Assembly: GCA_964634205.1 (NCBI GenBank)
Contig: CAZWKE010000011.1
Location: 1-64,000, forward strand
Length of the DNA: 64,000 bases
Direction of reading: 5' to 3'
Source of the DNA: JAFGGG01 sp964634205
Lineage (GTDB): Bacteria; Spirochaetota; Spirochaetia; SZUA-6; RPPD01
Below the pieces are notes generated by a model that had not been told where the DNA came from, searched no databases, and saw only the letters and a program-made list of their open reading frames with translations. The translations under genes were made by a program, and so were the position numbers. Below are positions 42,515 through 51,800 of the stretch, piece after piece (position 1 is the first letter of the stretch; each line of letters begins with the position of its first letter).

Positions 42515-42994
42515 CTATTCCCCCTCACTGTTCTTCAACGTACGTACATTTTGATAGTCGTAATATTTTCCGTTCACAAGCAGTTGGGGAAAATCCCCTC
42601 CCTTTATCTCCTCTACCTTACCACTTATGAGCTGTCCCCCCTGCACGATATCGACGATCTTCCCTAACAGGGAAAACGCATTATTTTTCTGCATTAACTT
42701 CGAGACATTATTAATTTCTCTATTCATAGAAGCGATCTGTTTTGTCATATTATTGACCTGGTCCAGTTGTGAGATCTGGGCCATCTGTGCGATAAACTCC
42801 CTGTCCTTCAGCGGTTGGGTGGGATCCTGATTCTTGAACTCTTCGGTCAACAGCTGCAGAAACTCAGTCTGCCCCATGACCTTTTTAAATCCCTTGCCGT
42901 TGTTCAGTGGTGCGTTCGTCATTTCAACCAGGCGATTTGTGGCCGCCAGGTCTTTTGCGTTCAACACAGAATTGCTTAAAGCGCTGATATCCAT
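42515..42994 (-). CDS. flgD: hook-capping protein FlgD
   Basis: A 159-residue hook assembly scaffold. MGQTEFLQLLTEEFKNQDPT, QPLKDREFIAQMAQISQLDQ and VNNMTKQI are the conserved N-terminal FlgD block. It is shorter than enterobacterial FlgD, as in other spirochaetes. It lies between fliK and flgE. Confidence 0.95.
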   Translation of the reverse strand: MDISALSNSVLNAKDLAATNRLVEMTNAPLNNGKGFKKVMGQTEFLQLLTEEFKNQDPTQPLKDREFIAQMAQISQLDQVNNMTKQIASMNREINNVSKLMQKNNAFSLLGKIVDIVQGGQLISGKVEEIKGGDFPQLLVNGKYYDYQNVRTLKNSEGE

Positions 42995-43005
42995 AAAAAT
43001 CTCCT

Positions 43006-44196
43006 TTACAATACTATGTTTACCAGGGAATCCGCGGCCGTTACCTCTTCAATCGGAACACGTTCGTTTTCCCACAGATCATGCAGTTCCGGGGTGTTCC
43101 CCAGATCCTGGCCGTTCTGCCGCGCGTTTCCGCTGCCGCCCCTTTCACTTCCCACAAAGACGTTTATCATGGCCTGGTTAAACCCGTCATGTTTAAACGC
43201 ATTGTAAAGGTTATGAAGGCTTCCCTGCACTAATTCCCTTACAGTATTATTGTCGACAAATATTTTGCCTACTATATTATTATCATGAATATTTACGCGA
43301 ACACGCACGTTACCCAGCGACTCAGGCTTTAATACCAGCCTGATCTCGCCGTTTCCGCCGTCTTTGATCAGCATCCTGGTCTGCCTTACCAGTTCGGCAC
43401 TGAGATTCTTCTGCAACTGGGTAAACTGCGGTAACGGCTGCTTTGCCTGCATGTGTTTGACATCGAAGTCTGATTTCAGGTTCACCATACCGTCGTTTAT
43501 CTGTGTGTGTTTAACGAACAGCTTCATGTCCTTGGTATCCAAAATATTGTCCACCGGTTTAAGGCTTGCGGCCTCGGTTTTTTTATGATTGTTTTTCAGT
43601 TTATGGGCCGGCACCTTCTCCCTCAGGTCTACCACAATCAGCTTGGGGACATGAGAAGATTTGTCCGATTTTTGGGATTTCTCATTCTTAGCCGTTTTCA
43701 GGATCGCCTCCTTTATCGACAATCCCGCCAACCTGCCGGTGTTTTTCTTCTGCGGTGCCTTTGCCGCAATGCGCCCGCGAATCAGGTCCTCGATCTTTCG
43801 CGCAACCAGCTTCCCTTCCGTAAAATGAGTAAGAAGCTCTCCGATGGATTTTTTATCATCCTTTATTAACAGAGAGTCAGGCATGGTTTTTTCTTTCGGC
43901 ACTACATATAACGGACGGAAGGTTTTTTTCTTCTTCAGATCTTCGACGGAGCTTTTATCCTTCTGTTGTTTTTCCGGATGCTGTTTCTTCACCTGCTTCT
44001 CGAAAACCGTCTTAAATGAGGCGGGTTTATCCGTATCCTGATTTTTCTTTGGATTTGTTCTGTTTTCTTTTGTTTCGTTTAATTCGTCGTTGTTTTTAGT
44101 TTTTTGCGTACCGAATTTCGGCGTCATGTTGTCCGCGGAAAAATTATCGTTTTTTGTGAACAACATGGTGATAATGGATGTATCTGTAATTGCCAA
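43006..44196 (-). CDS. fliK: flagellar hook-length control protein FliK
   Basis: A 396-residue protein. A hydrophilic, Lys-rich N-terminal ruler region is followed by the FliK C-terminal domain IRLVLKPESLGNVRVRVNIH, NNIVGKIFVDNN, TVRELVQGSLHNLYNAF. The start is TTG 44196, five bases after GGGGAGG; the first ATG (44166) has no site. In Treponema this position is occupied by the gene called tap1. It measures hook length and signals to FlhB. Confidence 0.9.
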   Translation of the reverse strand: MAITDTSIITMLFTKNDNFSADNMTPKFGTQKTKNNDELNETKENRTNPKKNQDTDKPASFKTVFEKQVKKQHPEKQQKDKSSVEDLKKKKTFRPLYVVPKEKTMPDSLLIKDDKKSIGELLTHFTEGKLVARKIEDLIRGRIAAKAPQKKNTGRLAGLSIKEAILKTAKNEKSQKSDKSSHVPKLIVVDLREKVPAHKLKNNHKKTEAASLKPVDNILDTKDMKLFVKHTQINDGMVNLKSDFDVKHMQAKQPLPQFTQLQKNLSAELVRQTRMLIKDGGNGEIRLVLKPESLGNVRVRVNIHDNNIVGKIFVDNNTVRELVQGSLHNLYNAFKHDGFNQAMINVFVGSERGGSGNARQNGQDLGNTPELHDLWENERVPIEEVTAADSLVNIVL

Positions 44197-44220
44197 AGGC
44201 AACCTCCCCAAAGGGTGATT

Positions 44221-44826
44221 TTACCTCCATTGTTCCTGTATCTCCGCCGCCTTATCCGGCGGCATGATGCTTAACCAGTACGGTACGATGGAATCCACGC
44301 CCTGCTGCTGCGCCATCCGTTCGGTTACCTTCATGACCTCTATCACTTCCTGCACGTTCATCTTCAGCATCACATTTACAGCGTCTTTTGGAGGCATCCC
44401 CAAAAACTGGCTGGACATCTGTTCCAGCCGTCTCATTCTATCATCGCCCTCTTTTGATTGCTGATTAAGCAATTTTTCTCTCTCCGACAACTGTTTTTCG
44501 CGTTCCGACAGGTCCTCCATTTTCTGGCTAACTTCGCTGTTTTTGTTGTTTACCTCAGCCTGCAGTTTTGACACCTCCTGCTGCAGGAGGTCCACCGCCT
44601 CGTAATCCTTGGCAAGCCGCTGTTTGGAAAGCAGCATGGGATCTTCCACATCGATTTTGGTTTCCGCTTTAATATTGAAAAGGCTGTAAAACGGAGAGAG
44701 AAATGTCCGTGCATCCACTATACCCAGGCTGTTAAGCACAAAAAGCCCCAGAATAAACAACAACACGACAATCAACAACAATACAAATATTCGCAGACTT
44801 ACGGGTATGGAACTGTATTCAGCCAT
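44221..44826 (-). CDS. flbB: flagellar collar protein FlbB
   Basis: A 201-residue protein with an N-terminal membrane helix (LRIFVLLLIVVLLFILGLFV), a long coiled coil (about 65-135) and a C-terminal MotE-like domain (FLGMPPKDAVNVMLKMNVQE, PYWLSIMPPDKAAEIQEQW). In Borrelia, FlbB organises the periplasmic collar and stator ring, a spirochaete speciality. It lies between fliJ and fliK. Confidence 0.92.
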   Translation of the reverse strand: MAEYSSIPVSLRIFVLLLIVVLLFILGLFVLNSLGIVDARTFLSPFYSLFNIKAETKIDVEDPMLLSKQRLAKDYEAVDLLQQEVSKLQAEVNNKNSEVSQKMEDLSEREKQLSEREKLLNQQSKEGDDRMRRLEQMSSQFLGMPPKDAVNVMLKMNVQEVIEVMKVTERMAQQQGVDSIVPYWLSIMPPDKAAEIQEQWR

Positions 44827-44844
44827 AATCTTCCTCCTTTATGG

Positions 44845-45291
44845 TTAGTTGACCTTTTTCCGGATCAGCGCTCCGTTATTTATTTCATCGATAATTTTAA
44901 ACTCTTCTTTTTTTCCTTCGTTATAATACTCTTCTTCTTTTCTCTGCCGCAGTTTTTCCAGTACCTTCTTCTCTTTGGATACCTCAAGATATTTCATTTT
45001 TACCTTGTCACGTTCTCTCTTTTTTTGCTCCAAAGCAATCCCGAAATTAATGATATCCTGTTTCATGCGCGCGATATACCGTTCGTTGGCCATAAGCTCG
45101 TAAAGATCGATCTTCCCCGTAAAACGTGTACGGTCGTCCAGGGTATGCGAGATGTTTTCTTTGCTCTGCACTATCTTGTTTTGCAGGAGGATACACTGCC
45201 CTGTAATATCGGCCAGCTTCAACTCCCATTCACGTTCCCGGTAGCGCCTGATGGTAAGCAGTCGTTCCAGGCGGAACTGAAAGCGTTTCAC
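44845..45291 (-). CDS. fliJ: flagellar export chaperone FliJ
   Basis: A 148-residue coiled-coil protein (MKRFQFRLERLLTIRRYRER, EWELKLADI). It links the FliI ring to FlhA. GTG start, overlapping the fliI stop as GTGA. Confidence 0.92.
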   Translation of the reverse strand: MKRFQFRLERLLTIRRYREREWELKLADITGQCILLQNKIVQSKENISHTLDDRTRFTGKIDLYELMANERYIARMKQDIINFGIALEQKKRERDKVKMKYLEVSKEKKVLEKLRQRKEEEYYNEGKKEEFKIIDEINNGALIRKKVN

Positions 45292-46604
45292 AGCTCGATC
45301 CCCGCTATGTCGGCCACACCGGCAAAGGTGTCCGCGAGTACGGACTTTTCCAAAATAGCCTGACGCAAAAAATCGTTTATCTTCGGCATCTTCTCGATGG
45401 CCTCGTCTATCTCAGGGTTTGAACCCGCCGCATACGCCCCTACATTGATCAGGTCCTCGGCGTCATAATACACGGCCAGCATGCGCTTAATGTATCCGGC
45501 CGCTTTCTGTAATTCCGCCTGGGTTACGTAAATACTGAGCCGGGAGATAGACTGCAGCACATCAACCGCCGGATAATGATTTTTCTGGGCCAGTTTTCTG
45601 CTTAAAACCACATGTCCGTCAAGAATACCCCTTACCGCGTCCGCTATGGGTTCATCCATATCGTCACCCTCAACCAGGATCGTATAAAACCCGGTAATGG
45701 TACCGTGCTCCGAGGTCCCGCAGCGCTCAAGCAGTTTGGGTAGCATGGAAAACACCGAAGGGGTAAAACCCCGGTTTGCCGGCGGTTCCCCCACTGCCAG
45801 CCCGATCTCCCGCTGCGCACGGGCAAAACGTGTTACCGAATCAAACATCAGCATCACGTCCTTCCCCGTGTCCCGGAAATATTCGGCAATCGAAGTGGCG
45901 ACAAACGCCCCCCTGATGCGTGCCAGCGGCGGCTTGTTGGACGAAGCCACAATGATGACCGAACGCTTCAGGCCTTCCTCGCCCAGGTCATTTTCTATAA
46001 ACTCCCTGACCTCCCGGCCCCGCTCTCCGATAAGGGCGATCACATTGACATCCGCCGAGGTATTCCTGGCGATCATCCCCAATATTGTTGATTTCCCCAC
46101 ACCGCTTCCGGAAAAAATACCCATGCGCTGGCCCTTGCCCACGGTCAGAAGGCCGTCGATGGAGCGTACTCCCGTGGCCACCGGTTCCGCGATTCGCTTG
46201 CGGTGTAATACGTGGGGCGGGGTATTAAAGATGGAGGCCCATTGCGGTGACCCTATGTCACCCTTCCCGTCCATGGGTCTGCCCATTGAATCCAGCACAC
46301 GGCCCAGTAATTTTTCCGAAACAGGGACGCTTAAGTAGTGCCCCATGGCGATGACAATACAACCGACCTCGATCCCCTCCATTTCATCATACGGCATCAG
46401 CTGGACGGTGTTCCCGCTTAACCCCACCACCTCGGCCCAGACCATGCCGCTGCCCTTGGGAATCAGTATCTGGCAAAGCTCACCCACTACGGCCATGGGC
46501 CCGCTGCTCTCAATCAAGAGGCCCCTGATCCGTTCCACCACACCGGTGCATTTTATGGGGTCCATCTTCTCAACCACTTTGGTATATTTATCAAAAATAC
46601 TCAT
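45288..46604 (-). CDS. fliI: flagellum-specific ATP synthase FliI
   Basis: A 438-residue F1-beta-like ATPase. Walker A SGSGVGKS lies at residues 165-172, the catalytic loop is ALIGERGREVREFI, and Walker B is VMLMFDSVTRFARAQREIG. It energises export with FliH and FliJ. It follows fliH by three bases. Confidence 0.98.
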   Translation of the reverse strand: MSIFDKYTKVVEKMDPIKCTGVVERIRGLLIESSGPMAVVGELCQILIPKGSGMVWAEVVGLSGNTVQLMPYDEMEGIEVGCIVIAMGHYLSVPVSEKLLGRVLDSMGRPMDGKGDIGSPQWASIFNTPPHVLHRKRIAEPVATGVRSIDGLLTVGKGQRMGIFSGSGVGKSTILGMIARNTSADVNVIALIGERGREVREFIENDLGEEGLKRSVIIVASSNKPPLARIRGAFVATSIAEYFRDTGKDVMLMFDSVTRFARAQREIGLAVGEPPANRGFTPSVFSMLPKLLERCGTSEHGTITGFYTILVEGDDMDEPIADAVRGILDGHVVLSRKLAQKNHYPAVDVLQSISRLSIYVTQAELQKAAGYIKRMLAVYYDAEDLINVGAYAAGSNPEIDEAIEKMPKINDFLRQAILEKSVLADTFAGVADIAGIEL

Positions 46605-46607
46605 CCG

Positions 46608-47525
46608 TTATTCACCCTTCGTCCGAATCGGCATCAGCTCCGTAATATTTTCTTCGATCTCGTGCAACTGGCTGGATATACGCGCGTCAATCTGACCGAA
46701 ATCGGTTTCGATAATACAGCCGCCCTTGTCCACAGAGGAGTCTTCCAGCACGGTGATGGATTTGACATTCTCCACCATACCCATAAAATCCTTGATATGC
46801 TCGGTGGTAAGGTCAAGATCGCTTAAGTTGACCCTGATCACCACATCACCCCTGCTTTTCAGTTTGCGCAGCGCCTGGATCACATTATTGATTACCACGT
46901 TCTTCTGGTTCTCGGAGATCACCTTGATAACCTTTTTAGCAATCAGTAAAACCAGGTTGATGATCTGTGTTTCCGACTCTTCGATGATCTCATTTCGTTT
47001 TTCGATAGCTTTGGTAAGAATAACATGCAGGCGGTCGATCAGCCTTCCGACCTCGTCCTTGCCCTGGGTAAAGCCCTGGTCATGACCGTCGCGGTATCCC
47101 TTCTCATAGGCCTGGTTTTCGATTTTCTCCACCCGCTGCTTTACCTCAGACTCCAGTTCCTCAGCCTCTTTTTTGGCGTTTTCCACCAACTGTTTGGCCT
47201 CGGCCTCTGCCTCCTGTTTGATTTTCTGGGCCTGGTTGTTCTTCTTTTTAACCTCGTCAAAGGCCACGGCCTCGGCCTCTTTGATGATTTTTTCCGCTTC
47301 CGCCTTGGCATTCTCTATTTTTTGCGCCCGCTCCTCGTCCCAATGCGCCTTGAACTCTTCAGCCTCCCGGCGGAGATCATCCAAGGATGGGCCGCTATAA
47401 TCCTCTACGGCTGTGGTTTTTTCCACAACCTTGGGCAGCTCTTTTTCAATCACTTTGGGTGGATCTATGAACACCTTCTTAGTAAGATTTTTCACTTCCG
47501 TAGGTCTGAATACATTCTTTGCCAC
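46608..47525 (-). CDS. fliH: flagellar export ATPase regulator FliH
   Basis: A 305-residue protein with a long Ala/Glu/Lys-rich helix (about 50-160) containing AKAEAEKIIKEAEAVAF and KKEAEELESEVKQRV, and a V-type E-subunit-like C-terminus (NLVLLIAKKVIKVISENQKN, GGCIIETDFGQIDARI). It docks FliI to the C-ring. GTG start with AAGGAG at six bases. Confidence 0.93.
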   Translation of the reverse strand: MAKNVFRPTEVKNLTKKVFIDPPKVIEKELPKVVEKTTAVEDYSGPSLDDLRREAEEFKAHWDEERAQKIENAKAEAEKIIKEAEAVAFDEVKKKNNQAQKIKQEAEAEAKQLVENAKKEAEELESEVKQRVEKIENQAYEKGYRDGHDQGFTQGKDEVGRLIDRLHVILTKAIEKRNEIIEESETQIINLVLLIAKKVIKVISENQKNVVINNVIQALRKLKSRGDVVIRVNLSDLDLTTEHIKDFMGMVENVKSITVLEDSSVDKGGCIIETDFGQIDARISSQLHEIEENITELMPIRTKGE

Positions 47526-47566
47526 GGTTTTCTCCTTATGTTGACATTACTGCGGTCCGGCAGGCA

Positions 47567-47585
47567 GTCCGGTTGTGGACCGGAC
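47567..47585 (-). other. strong hairpin in the fliG-fliH gap
   Basis: GTCCGGT and ACCGGAC form a perfect 7-bp stem with a 5-base loop in the 71-base gap between the fliG stop and fliH start. No T tract follows on the minus strand, so it is not a standard terminator. It could be an mRNA processing or stability element. Confidence 0.5.
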
Positions 47586-47596
47586 GGCGGAGCGCT

Positions 47597-48709
47597 TTAG
47601 ACAACCAACTCGTCCTCTCCCGCGCGTGCCACAACAATCTCGCCCTGCTCCTCCAACTTACGGATGATCGCCACAATCTTCTGCTGTGATTCCTCCACGT
47701 CCTTCAACCTGATCGGGCCCATGTACTCCATGTCCTCTTTCAGCAGGGTTGATGCCCTGCGGGACATATTGCGGAATATCTTGTCCTGTACCTCGGAATC
47801 AACCGCCTTCAGAGCCTTGGCAAGCTCCGTGGTATCAACCTCACGCAGTACCTTCTGAATGGCCCGGTCGTCAAGCAGCACGATATCCTCGAACACAAAC
47901 ATTCGCTTCTTGATTTCTTCGGCCAGTTCCGGATCGTCCTCTTCCAGGGATTCAATGATGGTTTTTTCTGTTGAGCGGTCAACCAGGTTCAGGATTTCGA
48001 CGATGCTTTCCACGCCTCCGGCCGCTGTATAGTCCTCGGAAGACAGGGTTGAAAGCTTCTTCTCCAGCACCCGTTCAACCTCGCGCAGTACTTCAGGTGA
48101 AGTACGGTCCATGGTGGCAATACGTTTGGCCACGTCTGACTGTATCTCATGCGGCAGGCTGCCCAGGATGACACTGGCCTTTTGCGGTTCAAGATAGGCC
48201 AGAATCAGGGCGATGGTCTGCGGATGCTCCTGTTGGATAAAGTTCAAGAGATGGGCCGGATCCGTTCTGCGGATAAAATCAAAGGGTCGAACCTGCAGCG
48301 AACTGGTAAGGCGGTTGATGATATCAACCGCTTTCTGTGTGCCGAGAGATTTTTCCAACAGTTCACGGGCATAATCTATACCGCCGGTGGTGATGAAGTC
48401 CTGCGCCATCATCAGCTCCTGGAATTCCATCAACACCTTGTCGCGGTCTTCCGGTTCAATGCTTTCCAATCTGGCAATCTCGAAAGTAAGCTGCTCAATC
48501 TCATCTTCGCGCAGGTGCTTGAAAATCTCCGCGGATATTTCGGAGCCGAGGGTCACAAGGAAGATTGCCGCCTTCTGCCGGCCGGTAAGCTGTTTTTTAT
48601 GCGTACCGTGAATCGCGGTATGTTTTCTGGCCGTTGTATGGCTTGTGCTTACTCCCTGGGCCGCGGCTGCCGCCGCGGCTGCAGTTGTGCTTGTTGATTT
48701 CTTTGCCAT
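47597..48709 (-). CDS. fliG: flagellar motor switch protein FliG
   Basis: A 370-residue FliG with all three armadillo-like domains: LTGRQKAAIFLVTLGSEISA, IQQEHPQTIALILAYLEPQK, and the torque domain VFEDIVLLDDRAIQKVLREV followed by MSRRASTLLKEDMEYMGP. Charged residues that contact MotA are kept. An extra N-terminal leader of about 38 residues contains eight alanines in a row (10-17). It starts three bases before the fliF stop side of the cluster. Confidence 0.97.
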   Translation of the reverse strand: MAKKSTSTTAAAAAAAAQGVSTSHTTARKHTAIHGTHKKQLTGRQKAAIFLVTLGSEISAEIFKHLREDEIEQLTFEIARLESIEPEDRDKVLMEFQELMMAQDFITTGGIDYARELLEKSLGTQKAVDIINRLTSSLQVRPFDFIRRTDPAHLLNFIQQEHPQTIALILAYLEPQKASVILGSLPHEIQSDVAKRIATMDRTSPEVLREVERVLEKKLSTLSSEDYTAAGGVESIVEILNLVDRSTEKTIIESLEEDDPELAEEIKKRMFVFEDIVLLDDRAIQKVLREVDTTELAKALKAVDSEVQDKIFRNMSRRASTLLKEDMEYMGPIRLKDVEESQQKIVAIIRKLEEQGEIVVARAGEDELVV

Positions 48710-48712
48710 GGT

Positions 48713-50431
48713 TTATTCCTCCAGTAACCATGTTCTTATAAGCTGGGCAACGTCTTCCGGATGTTCTCGGGCCATATTAATGGCATTTTCCTGCATCTCC
48801 AACCGTGCCCGCTCTTCAACGGAAAGCTCAACCTCCACACCCTTTTCTTCGGCGCTGCGCAGGGCCGCCTCACGCATAGCCTGGTGCTGCCGGGCAAGCT
48901 CTTCCTCTTTTAGACGCCTTCTTCTTTCAAGATACCGCGAAAGTATTCTGAAAGCAATAATGGCGACAAATACAAGCCCTATACCTATTATGATCCAAAA
49001 AATGACTCTCTGCAATGCCTTCTGGCCCCGGTACATCTCATCCTCGTTTAAGAACTGGCTGGTACGGTCAAACTGCATGGTCTCTACGGTAACGATATCA
49101 CCGCGTTCGCGTTTATACCCTACCGCGCCCTCGATTATCTTACGGGCCGTGGTTATCTGCTCATTCGATACCGGAATATACTCCCGCTTTACGCTTCCGT
49201 CCGGGTTGAACACCAGTTCACCGGTTTTTTCATCCCGTAGCTTCTTCCAGCGGCCGTCGACGGCAATACCCAGGGTCAGTCGTTTAATGTTCCACGGTCT
49301 GTCCTTCATGGATATTTTACGCGAGTTGATGGCGTTTTCCACCTCTTCAACACTGCGGTTATAACTTCCCTGTAAATTGGAAAGGTCCTTAAAGGCCGGT
49401 GGTACCTGCCCCTCGGTTCCCGGAGGTCCTTCCGGGTTAAAGCCCGTGCCCTTAAAAACCTCGTTTTCCGTGGCCTTGTGTTTGGTAACAGAGTCCACGT
49501 ATTCCGATTCGTCCCAGGCGGTTTTAGGGTTGTCCGGGCGTCTTTGGAAGGGGAAATACTCTTCGGTCTCGGTAGTTTTCTTGCTCATATCCAGGTCGAT
49601 ATCGATCCTGACAATACGGATTCTGTCCGGGGTAAAAATCTTGCTGAGCTCCTTGTAGATCTCATTCTTCATTCTGCGTTCTTCTTCGTCCTTGATCTTC
49701 AGCTCTTTTTTGGCCAGTTCCAGGCGGTCACCGGCCTGGACCTCCTCGGAATCAAAATCATTCAAGTGTACACCGCTGATCTTGTCGGTAATATAGATGT
49801 TTTCCTTCTTTAGTCCGGAGACGGCGAACATAATGAGCTTTTCGATACCTTCGATCTTTCTGCGGTTGGTGGTGATGTCCGAACCCGGTTTGGGCGTGAT
49901 AATAACCGACGCGGTAATCGGGTCCTGGTCCTCTGATAAAAGCTGTTTGTCCGGAATGGACAGGTCAAGACTGACCGCGTCTACGTCATCAAGAGCCAGG
50001 ATATGCTGCTTGAGCTTTGCCTCCAGGGCCCGTTTGATGTTGACGTTTCGTTCCAGGTCTGTCAAAGTCCAGCGGTCGGTATCAAACACCGCCCAGGGAT
50101 CGACACCGTCCGGCACGAGGTCCTCGCGCACCAGGATACTGCGCATCCGCATGGCGGTCTTCTCATCCTTCATATAGATGATGTTGTTTTCCACCGTATA
50201 ATCAACACCTTCCTCATCAAGCCGGTTGGTGATGCGGTGCAGTTGTGTTTCATTGGTAATTGCGGTCCGAAACAACGGCGGACGCGAAGGTGCCGCACTG
50301 AGGCTGAATAACAGGATAATCGCGATTATGGAGACCCCGGCCACGGCAAAAATGATGATTTTTTGATTAAGCGACCATTTTTTCCAGAGCGTTTTTATCT
50401 GCTCAAGTATCTTTTTTAGCCATTCGTTCAT
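48713..50431 (-). CDS. fliF: flagellar MS-ring protein FliF
   Basis: A 572-residue protein with membrane helices near residues 24-44 and 455-475. The periplasmic ring-building motifs include NKLDEEGVDY-like TNRLDEEGVDYTVENNIIYM, DPWAVFDTDRWTLTD and RALEAKLKQHILALDDVDAV. The C-terminal cytoplasmic tail (EHPEDVAQLIRTWLLEE) binds FliG. It follows fliE by 62 bases. Confidence 0.97.
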   Translation of the reverse strand: MNEWLKKILEQIKTLWKKWSLNQKIIIFAVAGVSIIAIILLFSLSAAPSRPPLFRTAITNETQLHRITNRLDEEGVDYTVENNIIYMKDEKTAMRMRSILVREDLVPDGVDPWAVFDTDRWTLTDLERNVNIKRALEAKLKQHILALDDVDAVSLDLSIPDKQLLSEDQDPITASVIITPKPGSDITTNRRKIEGIEKLIMFAVSGLKKENIYITDKISGVHLNDFDSEEVQAGDRLELAKKELKIKDEEERRMKNEIYKELSKIFTPDRIRIVRIDIDLDMSKKTTETEEYFPFQRRPDNPKTAWDESEYVDSVTKHKATENEVFKGTGFNPEGPPGTEGQVPPAFKDLSNLQGSYNRSVEEVENAINSRKISMKDRPWNIKRLTLGIAVDGRWKKLRDEKTGELVFNPDGSVKREYIPVSNEQITTARKIIEGAVGYKRERGDIVTVETMQFDRTSQFLNEDEMYRGQKALQRVIFWIIIGIGLVFVAIIAFRILSRYLERRRRLKEEELARQHQAMREAALRSAEEKGVEVELSVEERARLEMQENAINMAREHPEDVAQLIRTWLLEE

Positions 50432-50493
50432 TTTCCCTCCCTTTAATGAACGTATTACGCCGTAATGCGTTTATTGGATCACGGCAGACTTTT

Positions 50494-50835
50494 TTACCTG
50501 ATATTTATAATCTCATTATATGCGCGTATTGCCCGGTCGAACAAGGCCTTGGTAATTGATAACGACAGATTGGCCTTGGCCGTTCCCAGGGTGACATCGT
50601 GCACATCGACCGAGCCCGGCTCGGTGATAAACTTCTGCGTCAAACGATACGCGTCCATTTGCATATCGTTTACCCCTTTCAGGGCACCGGCAAGAACATC
50701 CCCAAAACTCTTGGCCCCGGGTTTTGCGGCCTGTTTTTGCAGGCTGAAAGGTTTAAAGTATTTGGGCTCTACCTGTATAGGCCCTGTTTTATGTCTGAAA
50801 ACTCCTGATGTAAATGTATTATAAAAACCCGGCAT
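50494..50835 (-). CDS. fliE: flagellar hook-basal body protein FliE
   Basis: A 113-residue adaptor between the MS ring and rod, with AKSFGDVLAGALKGVNDMQM and ANLSLSITKALFDRAIRAYN, the FliE C-terminal block. It lies three bases after flgC. Confidence 0.95.
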   Translation of the reverse strand: MPGFYNTFTSGVFRHKTGPIQVEPKYFKPFSLQKQAAKPGAKSFGDVLAGALKGVNDMQMDAYRLTQKFITEPGSVDVHDVTLGTAKANLSLSITKALFDRAIRAYNEIINIR

Positions 50836-50838
50836 GTA

Positions 50839-51297
50839 TTACCTCCCTATATCCAATGCCTTTAAAAACATGCTTTTAGCACCGTTTATTATCGTTACAT
50901 TCGCCTCATACGAGCGTGAGGCCGAAATCATATCCACCATTTCACTGACCACGTTTACATTGGGGTATTCCACGTATCCCTTCTGCGGACCGGTCTTTAT
51001 GGCATCCGGGTGCGTGGGATCCCAGACCAGCCGCGTCTTTGACATATAATCCTTTTGTATCCCGGTAATCCTGACCCCTTTGCCGATCTGGTTTTCCAGG
51101 TACTTGGGTAAAAAAGGACTCCGCCAATAGGGCTGCGACACCCGCGGCCGAAAAACTACCCGGCTGCGCCGGAACGGTCCTCCTTGGGGTGTACGTGTGG
51201 TATCCACGTTCGCCAGGTTGTTGGCGATGACATCAAGGCGCGTTCTCTCTGCCGTAAGACCCGATCCCGCCGTATTTAAGGCCGTATACATACCCAT
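50839..51297 (-). CDS. flgC: proximal rod protein FlgC
   Basis: A 152-residue rod protein (YTALNTAGSGLTAERTRLDV, IANNLANVDTTRTPQGGPFR at the start; YPNVNVVSEMVDMISASRSY at the end). It follows flgB by 14 bases. Confidence 0.97.
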   Translation of the reverse strand: MGMYTALNTAGSGLTAERTRLDVIANNLANVDTTRTPQGGPFRRSRVVFRPRVSQPYWRSPFLPKYLENQIGKGVRITGIQKDYMSKTRLVWDPTHPDAIKTGPQKGYVEYPNVNVVSEMVDMISASRSYEANVTIINGAKSMFLKALDIGR

Positions 51298-51311
51298 ATC
51301 TCAATCTCCCT

Positions 51312-51731
51312 CTAGCGCAGTACCATGTTCAAGCGCATAAACTCATTGTTCACCGCGTGAAGAATGGTCTGGTATTCCAGCTGCGTGGACACGGCGTTCA
51401 TCATCTCCTCGTCGATATCCACGTTGTTCCCATTGTTCTTGGCGGTGGTAAGGTAGTCCAGTACAACCTTGGGTTGTACGGTATCCACACTCTTGGGTGT
51501 AAAAAAGGACACGCCGCGGCGGTATTTCAGCTTTCCCGGAAACGCCGGTTTTACTTTTTCTGCATCCAGGGCGCGTTTTAACTGGGCTTCAAAATTAACT
51601 ACCGAGCGCTTGAAATTCGGCGTCTCGGAGTTTGCGATGTTGTTGGCAATCACGTTATAGCGCAAGAGTGATACATCAAGGCTTTTCTGTAGAATTGTCA
51701 TGTTTCGGTCGAATGCCGGTGTAAAATGCAT
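51312..51731 (-). CDS. flgB: proximal rod protein FlgB
   Basis: A 139-residue rod protein (LQKSLDVSLLRYNVIANNIA, NSETPNFKRSVVNFE; C-terminal NNVDIDEEMMNAVSTQLEYQ). It is the first gene of the motility cluster. AAGGAGG lies upstream, and a possible sigma-28-like promoter lies in the gap after hslU. Confidence 0.97.
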   Translation of the reverse strand: MHFTPAFDRNMTILQKSLDVSLLRYNVIANNIANSETPNFKRSVVNFEAQLKRALDAEKVKPAFPGKLKYRRGVSFFTPKSVDTVQPKVVLDYLTTAKNNGNNVDIDEEMMNAVSTQLEYQTILHAVNNEFMRLNMVLR

Positions 51732-51754
51732 ATCCTTTTACCTCCTTACCATAT

Positions 51755-51782
51755 TTTTCGGTCGCTTTGCCGCCTGCACTTA
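51755..51782 (-). promoter_or_regulatory. weak sigma-28-like element before flgB
   Basis: TAAG (51779-51782), 16 bases, ACCGAAAA (51755-51762) on the minus strand. The -10 resembles that of flaB (ACCGAATA), but the spacing is one base long and the -35 has one change. It lies in the 69-base gap between hslU and flgB. Confidence 0.3.
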
Positions 51783-51800
51783 AGGTTATTTGCCTCCTTA

